Positions 34,006 to 47,292 are shown, counted from the stretch's first letter. The stretch is DNA of 64,000 nt from Solenopsis invicta (GCF_016802725.1 NC_052679.1:14749635-14813634); one strand, 5' to 3'. A program made the numbers and translations. Notes: generated by a model not told the origin, from the letters alone.

Positions 34006-36209
34006 AATAAAATATCTTTTAACGACTTTGCGCTAAACCCATGCATAGGTAATAAAAAAGAATCACAATATATTCTTTTCATTGACTTTTTGAAAATACC
34101 CGCGAAAGCGTATTGCTGCGCAACTTTCAAGCTGTAAAATACCATGTCCATCTCGTTTAACATAGTTAAGTTAGATTACGCACCCGTCAGAAATCGGTAT
34201 CCGCGTACGCGTTTAATAAAGTGTTGAAACCTGCGATATTGTGTAGGGAAAATCGAAATGCTTACTCCATGTCTATAAATCAAAGTAGTTAACTGTAGTT
34301 ATTGATAGTGCACTCCATCACCGACGTCAGCACGTAAATTACATAGCACAGCTGGCAGTTCAGCTAACATTAATATTGTCAGAATATTACAAACCCTGTC
34401 TATCCGTATGTTTGTACTCAGTATCGTAACAAGATTACTTCACTTCGGTGATTATTGAATCAATTAGTGTAGCGTATTAAGATATGCAATTTGCTTTGAT
34501 AATAAAGTCTGGTGATAAAATTTGTTTGCGGACTAAATAAATAATTCAATTATTAAAATCGCTTTTAAATTGTTCCGTAAAGACACGCGTGACGAAACTC
34601 CGTATTTCAAGCTAAATTTGGTCCTTTCTTTCAGTAGTTTTGTGCGAAGCATAAAACTTTTATTTCCGCATTTCAATTAGGGCCATTGCAATGTGGCAGT
34701 TTCTGTTACTGCTCAGTCAAAAGAAATATACAAGTTGCATATGTTTAAAACTCTAAACGTTTCGGATCGCATGATTCATTAAAGAATTAGTATATGGAAA
34801 CAATATTTCGCAAGTCGTAAGAGATTAACGAGATTTATAATTTATGATTTATTTGAACCTCGCAGAGTATACACTGTCGTTAACCTACTTTTGCCCTTCG
34901 AAACTTTCCTCTTCTGCCATCACGCGTCACGTGAAGCGTCGTTTTCGTTACGTGGCTGCGTATTACGTTACTTTACAGCACGAGGAGCAGAGTGAAACGA
35001 ATTAATCACTGCCCGAGCAGGGCGCTTTTCAGATTTTTACGCAAATGACTCCCCCTCCCCTCGAAGGTGTACACGCGGTTTCCGACTTCGGTCGATGCAT
35101 TTATATGTCGTTTTTCGATGACAAATTATGGCGATAAAATTGCCACAGAAGCGAAATTTCACCGGCGTAATTTCTTCCCGCAATTTCTATCAAGTACCAC
35201 TCTTCCACTTTTCGAGAATCCACTTCCTCCATCGTCCCGTTCCCATCCCCGTTTTATATATATAATTAATGTAAAATATAATACAGTAGGTCTTTGACGT
35301 CACTATTTTAAAAAAAAGAAATTTCCATCGATAAATATTTCATAAACATTTTTACAAATTTCGGGCTAGGGGAGAAGCAATTACATATCGGGAATTAATT
35401 TACAAATCATATATAGGATTGCACGTTGTAGAATAAATATTTAACTACGGATCACTTGGTCGTAATTGAATGCATGCTGAAATAATTAAATCAATTTGGG
35501 AGGCAGGGAATATTACGTGTAAATAATTTGCTGCACAAATGTCGACAATGCAAAAACAGTGTTGCTGCACTCGGTACTATCGTGTTAAAACAATTAAATT
35601 TCTTTCTGATACTTCGGCCTTTTTGCCGCCACGGAAAACTGTAAAAATACAAACATATTTAAATTTTTTTCTAAAAAAAAAAGAAGAACCTTTTTAAAAA
35701 TAGAAAAGGGATGTACATTCATAATTATAAAAGAATACACTGTCGAAATTGCGAACAGACTAATTGCGTGGCATTTTATTAAGATAGCGTGATCTTTCCG
35801 TTTTCCCCCCTCCCCCTCTCCCTAATCTCTTTATTCACGGTAATGCTCCGATGCTTTATATCTAATAACAAACTAGGGGCAACTTTTGGGGCGCAAATCC
35901 TCATTGGTGTGTCACGCACGTGATGGCTCACGCGAATACTAAGACTTTCGCGAAACAAGCGGATGAAGACGGACGCGTGCGATCTGAATTCTAACGAAGG
36001 CGGGACTTCCTTCTTTGAATCAGTTGTACCACGTGTTCACGGCGGATCAAGCCGCACTGAAAGATGTATGTAGGCGCGTATAGGCACTCGGTTCAATATA
36101 AATGCAAAAACGATAAAGCGCGCGCACAAAATGGGTTAAAAGCAAAAGAGAGTTCGTTTTTCATCGATATTCCGCACGGCAAGGCCGAAAACGTCAGTTG
36201 CAAAACCGT
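34006..36209. other. single-copy GC-richer spacer
   Basis: No repeat recognised. Frames such as 35,067-35,297 are not recognisable. A C-rich run (CCCCCCTCCCCCTCTCCC) lies near 35,806-35,823. Confidence 0.4.
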
Positions 36210-36234
36210 GGGAAGGGGGAGAGGAGGGGGAGGG
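36210..36234 (+). other. G-quadruplex motif
   Basis: Four G runs of 3, 5, 5 and 3 separated by loops of 2, 6 and 1 bases meet the usual G3+N1-7 pattern on the plus strand, in an otherwise AT-rich window. Confidence 0.8.
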
Positions 36235-36863
36235 TTGCCAAATTTAACACGAAGCGGATGAGGTTTTCGAGAAAGAGCTTGCCTCTGAGCCCCTTCTGAT
36301 GAGGAAGAAGCTCCATTTTTTCCTGCCCCTCTTTTATATTTTATATCTTAAGTCGATCGAAAGAGAAATCATACTCGAGCCTCTCCTTCAACAGTTTGTG
36401 TACAGGGCAAGAATTATAATATGTTTTAAAACCTTGTAACAAATGTAATGAAACAGGAGCATATGTATGTACATTCGCGATCGCGTAATTATCCAGCACG
36501 TGAAATATAAATTCAGACGCATGTGCGGGCCGCACATTGAAATCTCTTTTGATGTATTTCGCCCGGTATCCCCGTTCGCTTACAGAATTAATCTGTACCA
36601 ACGATGCGCATTGGTTAATGGAATCTGCAGAGACCGGATTGTATTCAGAACGTTACATATTCTTTATGACAGATGAAAAAGCAACTCTGTTTTGAAAGCT
36701 TCCTTTTCCCACTTTTTAACAATTTTTATAATAACGTAATTCGTACTGTATAACTTTCGAATAAAATCCCGCGCGCTGAAAAATATGTTTACATGTTTTA
36801 TATACTCTATTAGAACTCTTTACTATTGATGTTGTTGTTTAGACATATTTATGTTATTACTGT
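36235..36863. other. spacer
   Basis: GC-richer up to about 36,680, then AT-rich. Opposite-strand frames overlap at 36,341-36,676 and are unrecognised. Confidence 0.4.
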
Positions 36864-36901
36864 TCTCTCTCTCTCTCTCTCTTTCTTTCTCTCTTTCTTT
36901 C
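36864..36901. repeat. (CT)n / CTTT microsatellite
   Basis: CT dinucleotides turning into TTTC units. Confidence 0.9.
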
Positions 36902-36914
36902 ATCACATCATCAT

Positions 36915-37247
36915 TATGCATAAGTTGAGTGCAAAAGTCTTGGCCCTTTTTGAAGAGATGACGTTACCGTTATTACAGTATGTCAACACGGGCACGTACT
37001 ATGGTACGTGATTATAATGTATAAATTTCGAAATGGAATAAAAGTGGTAAATTGTGTAAAAAAAAGCATTGGCAATTTTATCACAAAATATATCGCTTTT
37101 ACAGTATTTATTGATCGTTTCTGTTCCTTTCTGAAACTCGTACATTATAATTATACACAAATATTTCTTTTTTAAATTCACTTTGTCTAACAAAAAGAAT
37201 AGCATCGTAAATAACTCAAATGTCACCAACTTTTTGTTTATAGGCAC
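36915..37247 (-). pseudogene. possible mariner N-terminal fragment
   Basis: The minus strand encodes IIIMYEFQKGTETINKYCKS..CDKIANA, which resembles the N-terminal HTH of some mariner transposases (a YEFQKG-like start followed by a conserved DxI block). The following W-F-F region is garbled. On the plus strand, TTGAGTGCAAAAGTCTTGGC at about 36,924 may be the rest of an end. No catalytic residues are present. It could be a truncated mariner or chance; it differs from both other mariner copies. Confidence 0.35.
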
Positions 37248-40200
37248 CTCTGAATATCACGTTTTCAATATATGTATATATTGAAAATTGTATTTTGCCG
37301 TAATATCTGTTAGATGATATACTGTAACGACAAGAGCCGCCAAGATGATACTGATCCAATATTATATGTATAAATTCAGAGGGTATGATTTAAAAGTCAA
37401 CTAAGTTTTGGCATTCGCGACACTCGACAAAAATTCTTCTTCAACTTTAATGATCAAGAATAGATATTTTTTTCCGAGAAATCTCAACAACATTGGGGAC
37501 ATAGCGTTAGGAAGAATTTTTGCTTTACGATGCACATTTCCTGGAATACTGAGTACATTATATATACGTATATTTGCGGTTATAAATTTTCCATAAATAT
37601 GCGGATACATAAAATGCATTTTCTGGCTACGTGCGTCGCAATATCGAACGCGCAATATATTTTAGTACGACAGTGACATTATTTCGTGCACGTTGCCTGG
37701 TCATAAATCTGCAAATGGCGCTTCTAATAGCGCGCTCCTTTTCAAAGCGCGAAATTCGAATCGATAGATCTATATAACATCAAAATAAAAACTATTATTG
37801 ATACAACAATGAGTAAAAAAACTATCAGTATTAACTATTATTCAAAGATTTAGTGATACTCGGATCATAAATATTCAGTTTTAAATTACCGTTTATATAA
37901 AGTTATCGAAAATTAAAAAGATGAATTAAAAAAATAAATTAGCATAAATTAAAAGATGAAACAAGAAAATTGATTTTATATTAAATATGTATCCGCACTT
38001 ATGTTTGATGTTATGTAATTCTGGAAAATGGTATTCAAAGAGATATCTAGAACTTTGAGATTGAGTTTCGATTTTTCTTGCGTTCTTTTTTAATTTGGCA
38101 TTTCATAAATATATTATGTGAAAATAATGTTCTTATGTACGAAAAGTAGAAGTTAAACTTTAAAATCGTTCCTTTCAAAATTATTTTTTTAAAATCTTGA
38201 TGTCTCTAATTTGATGTTTTTAATTAAGATGTCTCTAAAATTTTCATTGTTTATAAAGCAATCTTTATCAAACTTAGTATACACATAAAGTAAATGTCTC
38301 TTTATCACACAAACTAAAACCAATGTGAAATGTGCAAAACTTAATTGTTAATAAAAATTGAATCATTTTTTTCGTGAAATTTTGAATTTTCTTTTTCACA
38401 TGTCACTTTGAAAATGTTTAATAAATTTTCTTCTTTACAGTAATTTGTTCTATAATTATATTAGTATTAAATATAAATCTTTTTCGTGTTTTTGTTTCAA
38501 ATTAATAAAAAGCATAAAATCAGAACTAATAACATGTATTTAAAAAATATATGGATTTTGTCACAATAAAAAAATATATATTCTTCAAACTTGTATAAAC
38601 ATATGCGTACAGTTCCAAAAATCGATTTGTTATACCTATTTGTTTAACTTTTCCGTAAAAAACTTGAGAAAATGCATATTTTTCAGTGCTCTAGTCCGGA
38701 ATAACTCCCTTAAGGATTCTTTGTCTTTCCTTCATACTCATGAATTCTCTCAGCTCTTTTACTTTAAACAGCCTTTTGCTTCGGAGAAGCTGTGTTTCAT
38801 TAGTCTAAGAGCGTTTGTACGCTGCAATGTCTCGTGTTAGTCGTCCACGCGACTTATTGATGAATACTATGGAGCTTCCATCGACTAGTTTATACGGGCG
38901 CTGTTTTCCAGATCGTTTAATCCTCGTAATGGGAAACAGCATGCTTCGCGAATTACTAGAGGCGATACGTCGCGTCGTTGCCTCGAGAAAAGTGACTAAA
39001 GTATTAATTCTTTTTTCACTCATGAATACTCTTTAGAAATTTAAAGAACAATGTAAAGATTTTGCTTTATATTTTTCAATTTACATTCAATTTTTTAACA
39101 AATAAGAAAAATTTAACAATAACAATCTCTGTGTAAAAGCTTTGAAATTAAATACACAAGTTTATTAAATAAATAACAAAAGGTAAATTTATAATATTCC
39201 AAATATGAAATATAAAACTTTTATTTTACAAAGATTTGATAATGCGCGATAGATTTGATAATTAAATTATAATATATTTAAAGTGATAAAATTAAAAAAT
39301 TTGATAGGATTAAATGATGTTAGTATCAAATAGTGAATTAATTACTTTTTTTTTATAGCTTTATGATCAAACTACCTTAGAACAGTCTCTTGGACATGAA
39401 ATCTATTATAAACTAAAATAGTACTTCCCCCATATTTAGCTTACTTTTACATTTATTTTCCAAAGCTAGACATTTTAATTAGGGTCGTGTATCAACCGGC
39501 AGTTAACTTGATTAAAGAGCCTTGAACTATCACTTCTTGAAGTAATACTTGGAGTAAATCCGAGATACTAACATCCTTCTCTCGGTGAGACACGTCGGTG
39601 TGATTTTACGACGTCGCTTTCCTACGAGACGAAATCGGGTGCCAGTGAGGCTCCAAAGGAATTACATTTGAAATTGTAATACCTCCTCTTTTTTATACTC
39701 TCGAGAATACAAGCTATTCGCTTTTCGGATTTCCTGTAGAGGTCCTTTTGTTTCCAAGGATCGCGTGTTCCATGTGTGTCAGCGAAATTACGGGTTGGAT
39801 TTATGGCATTATTAATAATTAAACGACTCGCGGGAATAATATTGCTCTCGAACGTTTATGAAACATCGACGGTTTTATTTATCGCAACCCCATTATACAC
39901 GTGAAGAATGCTTTCGAATTAATTAATTAAACATTTCTCCGAAAGATATGTTAATTAAATTAAATGGAAAAAAATTATTCCGCATGCTAATTTTGTGCTA
40001 AAGGTCCTTCCATTTATACATACACGTACGTGAAGAATCATATATACTTGAAAATCAATATTTTCTTTATGTAACGTCCGTTTCGGTCGAGAATTTAACG
40101 CAAAAATTTTTGAATTAATTAGTGAAAATTTTCTTGTAAATAAAATCATACATTGTTTTCATGTTATTTGTGTTTTATATGTTACAAAGGGAAATACAAT

Positions 40201-41611
40201 AATTAATTATACTTCAGATTATTGTTCCATAATGCCGATTACGAAATTAATAAAAGTATAAAGATCGTGATAATAACGATTTTAAATTTTGTTATCTTAT
40301 TCCGATAATTATATATTATAATTACGGTGTATTAAAAATAAATGTACTAAAATCAATAATAAACTGAATACCGCAAATATAAATAATTATAGATAACAAT
40401 ATATTTAATTAGACAAAGAAATTAATTGAAGGTTTTCATTAATTAAAATACCGGACATCTAGAAAGTTATTAAAAAATATATTAGTTAATTAAAAAAATA
40501 AATTAAAAAGTACTGAAACACTAAACAAGATAAAAAATGTTTCTGCAAGAAAAGAGAAAATACATTTTAGAGAAAAAAAATCTGCTTTTTCCAATATACT
40601 TGGATAAATTCACCGCCAGTCTCGTGCCAGCTTGTGAGGAATGACCTGAGGGACGTAGAATGTGAAACGTCTTTGACATTTTAATATTCTCTCGAAAAAT
40701 GCTCGACTTTTATGTCGAAGCGTCTATTGACTTGATGCTGAAAAGAGCTCGTTGCAGATTCCCGTACATTCGCGGTGTTTACTCCTCCTTGAAAACTCCG
40801 CTCGGAAGTGACGGAACTGCCGAGATGAGAAAATAAAGTCTCTCTTTACCGGCGGAACGTGTGCAGACAGAAACTATCAGAACATGACTGTTAAATTCTC
40901 CACGTATGCATGCCAAGTTGGAAATGCGAAAACTCGTGATAATCTGTAAGTACTCGTACATTTACCGCCAACACTTATTTTTCTCCGCTGTCCGTATATT
41001 TTACGTTTCCGCTTTGAATCCTACTGGCACATTAGTTCTTAAATGGCGCCATCTCTTCATTTTTCAATTCTACTTTAGCAACATTAACTTCGATTAGAAA
41101 TAAGTGGAAAATTTAGACTTTTATTTCCAAACACTTCTTGCATCTCTTTCCTTGAGGCGCTCCTCTATTTCTTTTCTTCATCCTCTATCTACCCTTCTCC
41201 GTCTTGAATTTGCGTGAACACATAGGATTCCGCGGGAATTTATGGACGGTAGCCGACGGAATGCGCAAAACATGGAGGCTGCAGCTAAGATTTATGGTTT
41301 TGTAGTATTCCGTTTCGATGTTCGAGCGCGTTGTTCACAATTGAGAAAGGAGGAAGATAGAGGGAAGAAATGAATACATGCAATGTATATGTATATTGGT
41401 ATCTCCGCCATTGTTATTTCTCCGCCTATCGAAGAAAACGGCTCATCCTCGACAAGCGAGAAAATACTAGTAATAATAATAATAATAATCTATTTTTGTA
41501 TATTGTACTGAGATTGCTATATGAAAATTTTATTATTTCTTGTTAATTGTATTGCAACAAATTCTACAATACTAATGTATACAGGTAACTAAAATCTTGT
41601 GTTGTTGGTTT
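37248..41611. other. long spacer, no gene established
   Basis: AT-rich at 37,780-38,640 and 39,040-39,480. GC-richer at 38,810-39,030 (opposite-strand frames of 72-73 codons), 39,500-39,900 and 40,600-41,460. A plus-strand ATG frame at 40,906 (MHAKLEMRKLVIIC...) meets a GTAAGT donor motif at 40,946, but the base before it is T and no other exon is visible. A (TAA)n stretch lies at about 41,470-41,489. Confidence 0.4.
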
Positions 41612-41612
41612 G

Positions 41613-41691
<79 letters not shown>
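41612..41691. repeat. (TGCG)n-(TG)n compound microsatellite
   Basis: About 49 bases of GTGC/TGCG units run directly into about 31 bases of TG. The whole 80-base tract is strictly alternating purine-pyrimidine. Confidence 0.97.
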
Positions 41692-41696
<5 letters not shown>

Positions 41697-42000
41697 AACT
41701 CTTTAACTAAGAGTCTAGAGTTCTCCTATTCGGAAACTTCTGAATTGTGACAGGGATATAAATTGTGAGCAACTACAATCTAATAGTAAACTTTCCTGAA
41801 GTCAAAAGTTCTAACATAAAGCTGATTTTACCTTGTAAAGTCATATTTAGAATAAGAGATTAACAGAACTTTTGGAGTAAAAATAAAAATAGAAAAAGAA
41901 ACAATCTATTTTATCAGCTAAATATACTTTCCCAAGTGAAACGGTACTGAGTATGTACTTTCAAATGTTTTCCAATAATTAAGGATGTACCGTTTGAAAT

Positions 42001-42003
<3 letters not shown>
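41692..42003. other. spacer
   Basis: No feature seen. Confidence 0.5.
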
Positions 42004-42051
<48 letters not shown>

Positions 42052-42069
42052 TTTTCTCTCTCTCTCTCT
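42004..42069. repeat. (TC)n microsatellite
   Basis: TC dinucleotides for about 66 bases with two TTT interruptions. Confidence 0.95.
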
Positions 42070-42226
42070 GTATTACGCCCATTTACAAGAAAATGATATA
42101 AATATTACATATTAGTTCCATAAAAATTCATTCACGTGCAGTTGTACCTTTATTATTCCCCTACAACGCGAAAAGCTCGAGGATCCTCCGTGCGAGAATC
42201 CTCCGCGAGTCTCATTTACATATCAG

Positions 42227-42433
42227 TTACGCCGCAGTAAAACATCCCTCCTTACAAGCAGCCTTACCACCCTTGCCCTTTCCATACTCGACCAGCCCCC
42301 AGACGACAGCCTCCATGTCGTCGTACTGTGTCGCGGTCTTATGCCAAGCTCTCGCATGCAATCTTCTCGCAAAAGTTACATCATTAAAATACACCAGTGA
42401 GATATGTAATGGATAGACTCCTTTATTCCATAT
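42227..42433 (-). other. open frame, possible exon, unknown product
   Basis: The minus strand is open for 68 codons between stops. It contains a GC3-rich stretch, LHARAWHKTATQYDDMEAVV, followed by a Gly/Lys-rich segment. The only internal ATG is late (DDM), so this would have to be an internal exon, and no strong acceptor is visible. The 42,150-42,380 block is clearly GC-richer than its surroundings. A GTAAGG motif lies inside the frame and could be a donor. I recognise no family. Coding, a non-coding conserved block, or chance are all possible. Confidence 0.25.
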
Positions 42434-42759
42434 TTACAGCTGTTGCGTCCTATCTTTGACCAAAAAAAAAAGAGTTTATTGTTACCAGTTTGAATGGCTA
42501 TTATTGCCAGTTTGAAAAACTAAAAATCAACAGGAATTGATTTTGTTATTTAATAAATTACTGATAATTTATGTTTAAAATTTAAGAACAACTTATTTGG
42601 TAATTTTTAAGATTTTAAAAATAAAAAATGTTATCTCAATACATTATTCTTAAACAAAGTTATGAATTTTTAATGTGGTACAAACGTGTAGATGAATGAG
42701 GGAATAAAAATTTACGGGTAGAGTATATCAAAAAGTTTATAAAAATGTAAAATATTTTA
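42434..42759. other. AT-rich spacer
   Basis: No feature seen. Confidence 0.5.
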
Positions 42760-42763
42760 TTAA

Positions 42764-43335
42764 CTCATTGTCTGAGAAAGCCCCTAAGCGCTTTTTTGTT
42801 TTAATTTTTTTTATTCTTACAATCCTTAATTTAAATTCAAATCAAAATTTTTAGACCGCAGTTGGTATTTAGAAGTAAAAAAAAGCGCATTTTTCGAAAA
42901 CCTGTAGTCGATGACTGAAATATCTGAAAAACAGGTTTAAACATTGAAAATAAAAGTAAAAAAGAAAGCCATATCTTTTTATTGATAAATATTTAATAAA
43001 TAAATAATTTTACCTATTTTTTGAGTAAAAGAATTTAATATGATTATTATTTAATTTAAAAATTACAGATTTGAGATAGAGGAAAGAAAGTTAAAGGAAG
43101 TAAAATTGTAGAAAATTTTTATCGAAATAACTTTCCATCCTTCTGAATCCACAAATTTTATTATAAATTACTCAAATAATAGTTATAGCAAATTATTTTA
43201 CTCAAAAAGATAGATAAAATTATTTGTTAGTAATTAAGACATGGACTTCTTACTTTTTTTATATCTTAATACCAATTGCGGTCTAAAATTTTGACTTAAA
43301 TTAAATTAAGACTTAAATTAAAACAGAAAAGGGAT
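42764..43335. repeat. foldback element, copy 2
   Basis: Same family as 6,028-6,860. A TTAA lies just outside the left end (42,760-42,763), followed by CTCATTGTCTGAGAAAGC. The left arm block TTTAGACCGCAGTTGGTATT near 42,852 is found inverted as AATACCAATTGCGGTCTAAA near 43,268. The CAGTCATCGACTAC-type block follows on the left arm only. The right end is eroded or deleted, since no clear TTAA boundary is visible. Confidence 0.6.
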
Positions 43336-45570
43336 ATACAGCAAATAGGAATAATATAGCAAAATATTACATGTAAACAATTTAATTTAAAAAATTTTGA
43401 ATATTTCTTGATATTTAATTAAAAAATTCTAAAAATGTTTCTATTATAATAACGAAAATCTCTATAGAATAAACGTAGAAAGATCCTACTTTGAAAGAGA
43501 TTAATAAAATTAATGTTGTTCAAAACGTAAAATGACTGAGTTATTGTGACATATTTATAAATAAAAGTTTTGATTCCCAATTTATTTTAAACCACATACG
43601 TAGATAACATTTAGCGTTAACGTGGAAAGGATTAGAACGGAGACGTAAATACTTTCCGACACGCTCGAGAAAGGATCGTGGAAAATTTAATACCCGCGCG
43701 CCTATCGCCGCTCCAGATCTTTGCGCTTTGACCTCGCCATTTTGGGTTAATCTCTTTTTGGCTGGGCTCCATCGCCCTACAACTCTCTCACCCGATATAT
43801 CCCATAATGTTTAGTGCCTTTCGAACGTCAAGCACTCGCTCGTTCGAAAGGATCCCAAAATAGGTGATGACGCATTTATTGTAGCGATAAAGGCGTTAAA
43901 CGAAATAAATTTTAAAGAGTGCTCTGATTAAAGCACATTTAATTGATGTACGTACGCATCTTACGTTCTTTGTACCATTTAAATAAATGAGTAAATAATT
44001 TAATTAACTCGCTCGTCCTGCGAAAGATTCATACGACATTTAATTACTAAATATAGTGAAGAAAAAGTGCTAATGATAAAATTGCGAGCGATTACGCTAT
44101 ATAGTTAGGAAGAACTTTATTTTCTTGTCGGCTCTTAATTTTTTAAAACGTCACGCTGAAAAAGTAGTAAACGACATCTCGACAAACTTCAACAGGTTCT
44201 CAGTTACGAGCTAAAAGCTTATCCCAAAAATCAAGTTTTCTTTTTTTTTACTGTACACCAGGGAAATGAAAAGGTAGAGAAGAACTTCGATACTATTGAT
44301 TCCGAATGAAACATTGACAGTTTGGCAGATGTTGAGCGGAGATCCGAACGCGTGCGTGTGAAAATTTTATCCCTTCCGCTGTTCTCTCGATCGTCTGTCG
44401 CGTGCAAAAGTGCATGGACAGGTACAGATACAGCGAAACTCCATTTATCATATCGTACAGAAATATTTCTCTTCTCTACTCTTTACGGAAATATTATTGA
44501 TTCAGCGTGCATGCCACAAAAAAAAAAGAAAAATAAAAATTCGCGATATATCTTAGTCATAATAAATCAATTAAATCGGAATAACGAGAGGAAAAAGAGA
44601 GTCGAATGTCCTGTCTGTTAATAAACATAAATCATCAAAAAAGGATAATGCATCACGGACAATATTGCGAGCCAACTAGTATAAGAACTTCAAAATATCT
44701 GTAGCTGTGATTCACAATCGTATCCTCTTTGTTCGCGTGCTGGTCTACATCTATCTTTCTTACTAATGCCTGCATGAGCGTACAAGATTTTCCGCCATGT
44801 ATCGTCGGGTTAATCTGGAGTTCGTTAAATGAAAAGATTGAAGACGGTGAAGTAAAAGAGAACCCAGAGCTCTAATAATTACACGGATAAACAAAAATGA
44901 ACCTTGAAAAATAAGAGCAATTATTTCTTATAATTCTCTTTTTTTTTTACACTAGATACAATTTCGATTTTGCTTTACCACATAAACCGCTATATTTAAG
45001 CGCTATGGACGTTGCATTGAACATTGGGTCATGTTGCATTGGTTAATTTTGACATTGTATGTATTTGTTTCTAGTAATCCGAAACCTTCCTATATTATAA
45101 ACTGTTGTGAAAATCGGAAAATTATTTGATTTTAATATTCGCCATATTAATTTCACCATTTTTTCATTTGTCAGTTGTGATATCAAATTGATTATTTGAT
45201 ACGCCGAAAGATATAATTTCATACATTAATAAGTAGTACTAGAAAATCATTTAGTAAGTACTACTATAAAATTTGAGTGCCCGTGATCCCGACGATGGTT
45301 TCGGAATTAGACACCCTCTTCCCTTGACAATAACCTTGGCATCCTCGACAGCGTACTTCAACGTTAAACTGGGTCTATCATGTTAGCTGTCTGTTGGCAT
45401 TACGCCAAACGCATGTAGTTTACCGTAGAAAGGAAAAAACGATTGACTTCCTGCAAATCTTGAAAACGACGGATATTAAAAATTTATAGAATATTGAATT
45501 GAATTGATTGATACGCGAATTGGTTTTGTAAATGTTAAGCTGAACATCAGTTGCCATGAAATGGTTTCGT
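43336..45570. other. spacer
   Basis: GC-richer at 43,610-43,870 and 45,280-45,430. The 99-codon frame at 44,322-44,621 is unrecognised. No repeat seen. Confidence 0.4.
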
Positions 45571-45574
45571 TTAA

Positions 45575-46302
45575 GGGGGCATTCTAGTCTAGAGCGCTAA
45601 AAAGTGGCCTACTTCTGGAAATTTTGAACTGTTGCCCATATTCTTCAATGCTTTTAGGCATTTACTTGTATATATTTAATAAATATCCAGAAATTTTTGT
45701 GAAGTTAAATGTTTGTCAGTTTTCATGTTACTTAAATTTAAAAACGAACATTTTTTCAAGTCGACTGACACGATTTGTCAAAATTAAACTACTGAAACTA
45801 TCGATTTTTATTTTTGTTATACGTATGTAAAATACTATCTACCTATCGTATAAACTAGAATAAATGCAAAATAATGAAAATTATTAAAATGCAATTTTAA
45901 GAAACAAGTATCGATTTCTTAACAAAATCAATTAAATTTAACGTCTATAAAAAAAATAGTGAATTTATAGCTATTGTAATAATTCTAGTTTATGCAAATG
46001 TATATGCAGAAGTTGAAGGCGATAGTTTCAGTTTCTAAGAAATTGTATCAGTGAGTTTGTTTTTAAAAATTTACGTAGCATAAAAATTAATAAACTTTTA
46101 GTCGTACCAAAATTAGATATTTACTAAATAAATATAAAGAAATGTGTAAAACCGTAGAAAAATAGGTACAGCAATTTTCTTTAAAGCAGTTTTCCGAGAA
46201 TGGACAAACTTTTTCACATTTTAAAATATCCTTTTAAAAGAGACGTTTAACATGTAAAATTTTAAGAATATTCGCTTTACTCGGAAGAGCATATGTTCTG
46301 GC
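45575..46302. repeat. possible TTAA-flanked element with internal inverted arms
   Basis: TTAA lies outside both proposed ends (45,571-45,574 and 46,303-46,306). It begins GGGGGCATTCTAGTCTAGAG. Inside, ACTGAAACTATCG (45,791) and TAAACTAGAATA (45,850) reappear inverted at 46,020 and 45,980, so the centre folds back. The outer ends are poor inverted copies of each other, and TTAA is common in AT-rich DNA, so the boundaries are uncertain. Confidence 0.4.
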
Positions 46303-46306
46303 TTAA

Positions 46307-47284
46307 GATAGTTAAAAGTTTTTTATTATTAGCAGTACGTACGACGCTGTTATGATGAATTTTTGCATATTGCGTGAGGCCTTTCGAGAGAATGCAATTA
46401 TAAAAAGGGAAAGATGAAGAGGTGGATCTTATTATTCAGAACGCATTCTCGTTTGGCGATATTCAAGAGCTATTAAACGTTCAAAATTCATTAGACACCC
46501 GTCAGCAGGCTCTGAAGGTACTTTCCAAAGGTAATGATACCAGCATGGAAGGTCTATTATGAATCGGTCGACTTCGCAGCCTGACGATGTTCGTCTCTCT
46601 CTCTCTCTCTCTTATTGGAGTATCCCCCAACTCAGAAAAGCGCAGGCATTATTATCAAAGCAAGCTAGCTAATGAGAGTACAGTAGAAAAAAAGAAAGTA
46701 TTCTAAATATACACTTGCGAGAAAAATTCATGCATTTATAACACTCCCGCGCTCGAAGAGGAACTGTTTTATAAAACAGGCTGCTCTGGTTGTCTGCCCG
46801 ATGAAAAATTTTTACATCAGTTATACAGCCGCGCTGTCCATAAGTTCATGAATACAGATAAGCCACAAAGATGGGAGAGAAATTACTATTGTAAAACTTA
46901 AATTTTAAATTTAAAATTAAATCGCGCATTTTCATTGATATTTCTTCATCTCTTCTTTTTAGAACTACTTTTCGTGTCAGGTTAGGATTATAAAGTCAGA
47001 AAATTTATAGATAGGTTAGATAAGTACGAAAGAAGTTAACACACACACGCACACACGAGCGCAATTAATGCGTGTCCTGGAAACTAAATAACGTCTAACT
47101 GTTATTGCATTCCAACTCGTTGCGCTATTACAGCATCCATCTCTTTTAATCCCACAGCAGCATTTTTTTTTCGTACAACATCCATTAAACTGCAAACGAT
47201 ATCACACGGAGGAAGGATGCGATGCAATTGTATCGCAGCCAACTAAAGAGAGACAGATAGAGTCGCTGTCGGGCGGAACAGACG
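46307..47284. other. single-copy spacer, GC-richer
   Basis: A short (TC)n lies at about 46,594-46,611, and an ACACACACGCACACAC stretch near 47,041. No gene seen. Confidence 0.4.
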
Positions 47285-47292
47285 TATAAAAG
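47285..47292 (+). promoter_or_regulatory. TATA-box candidate
   Basis: TATAAAAG lies in a GC-richer block, with GC-rich sequence directly downstream (GGGCGCGC). A start would be expected about 30 bases on, near 47,315. No open frame with an ATG that I can recognise follows, so this is only a sequence match. Confidence 0.25.

Noticed and set aside
38805..39036. Mirror-image frames of 72-73 codons and a short hairpin at 38,900-38,945
   Set aside because: Both strands are open, the stem is only about 11 bp, and no family is recognised.
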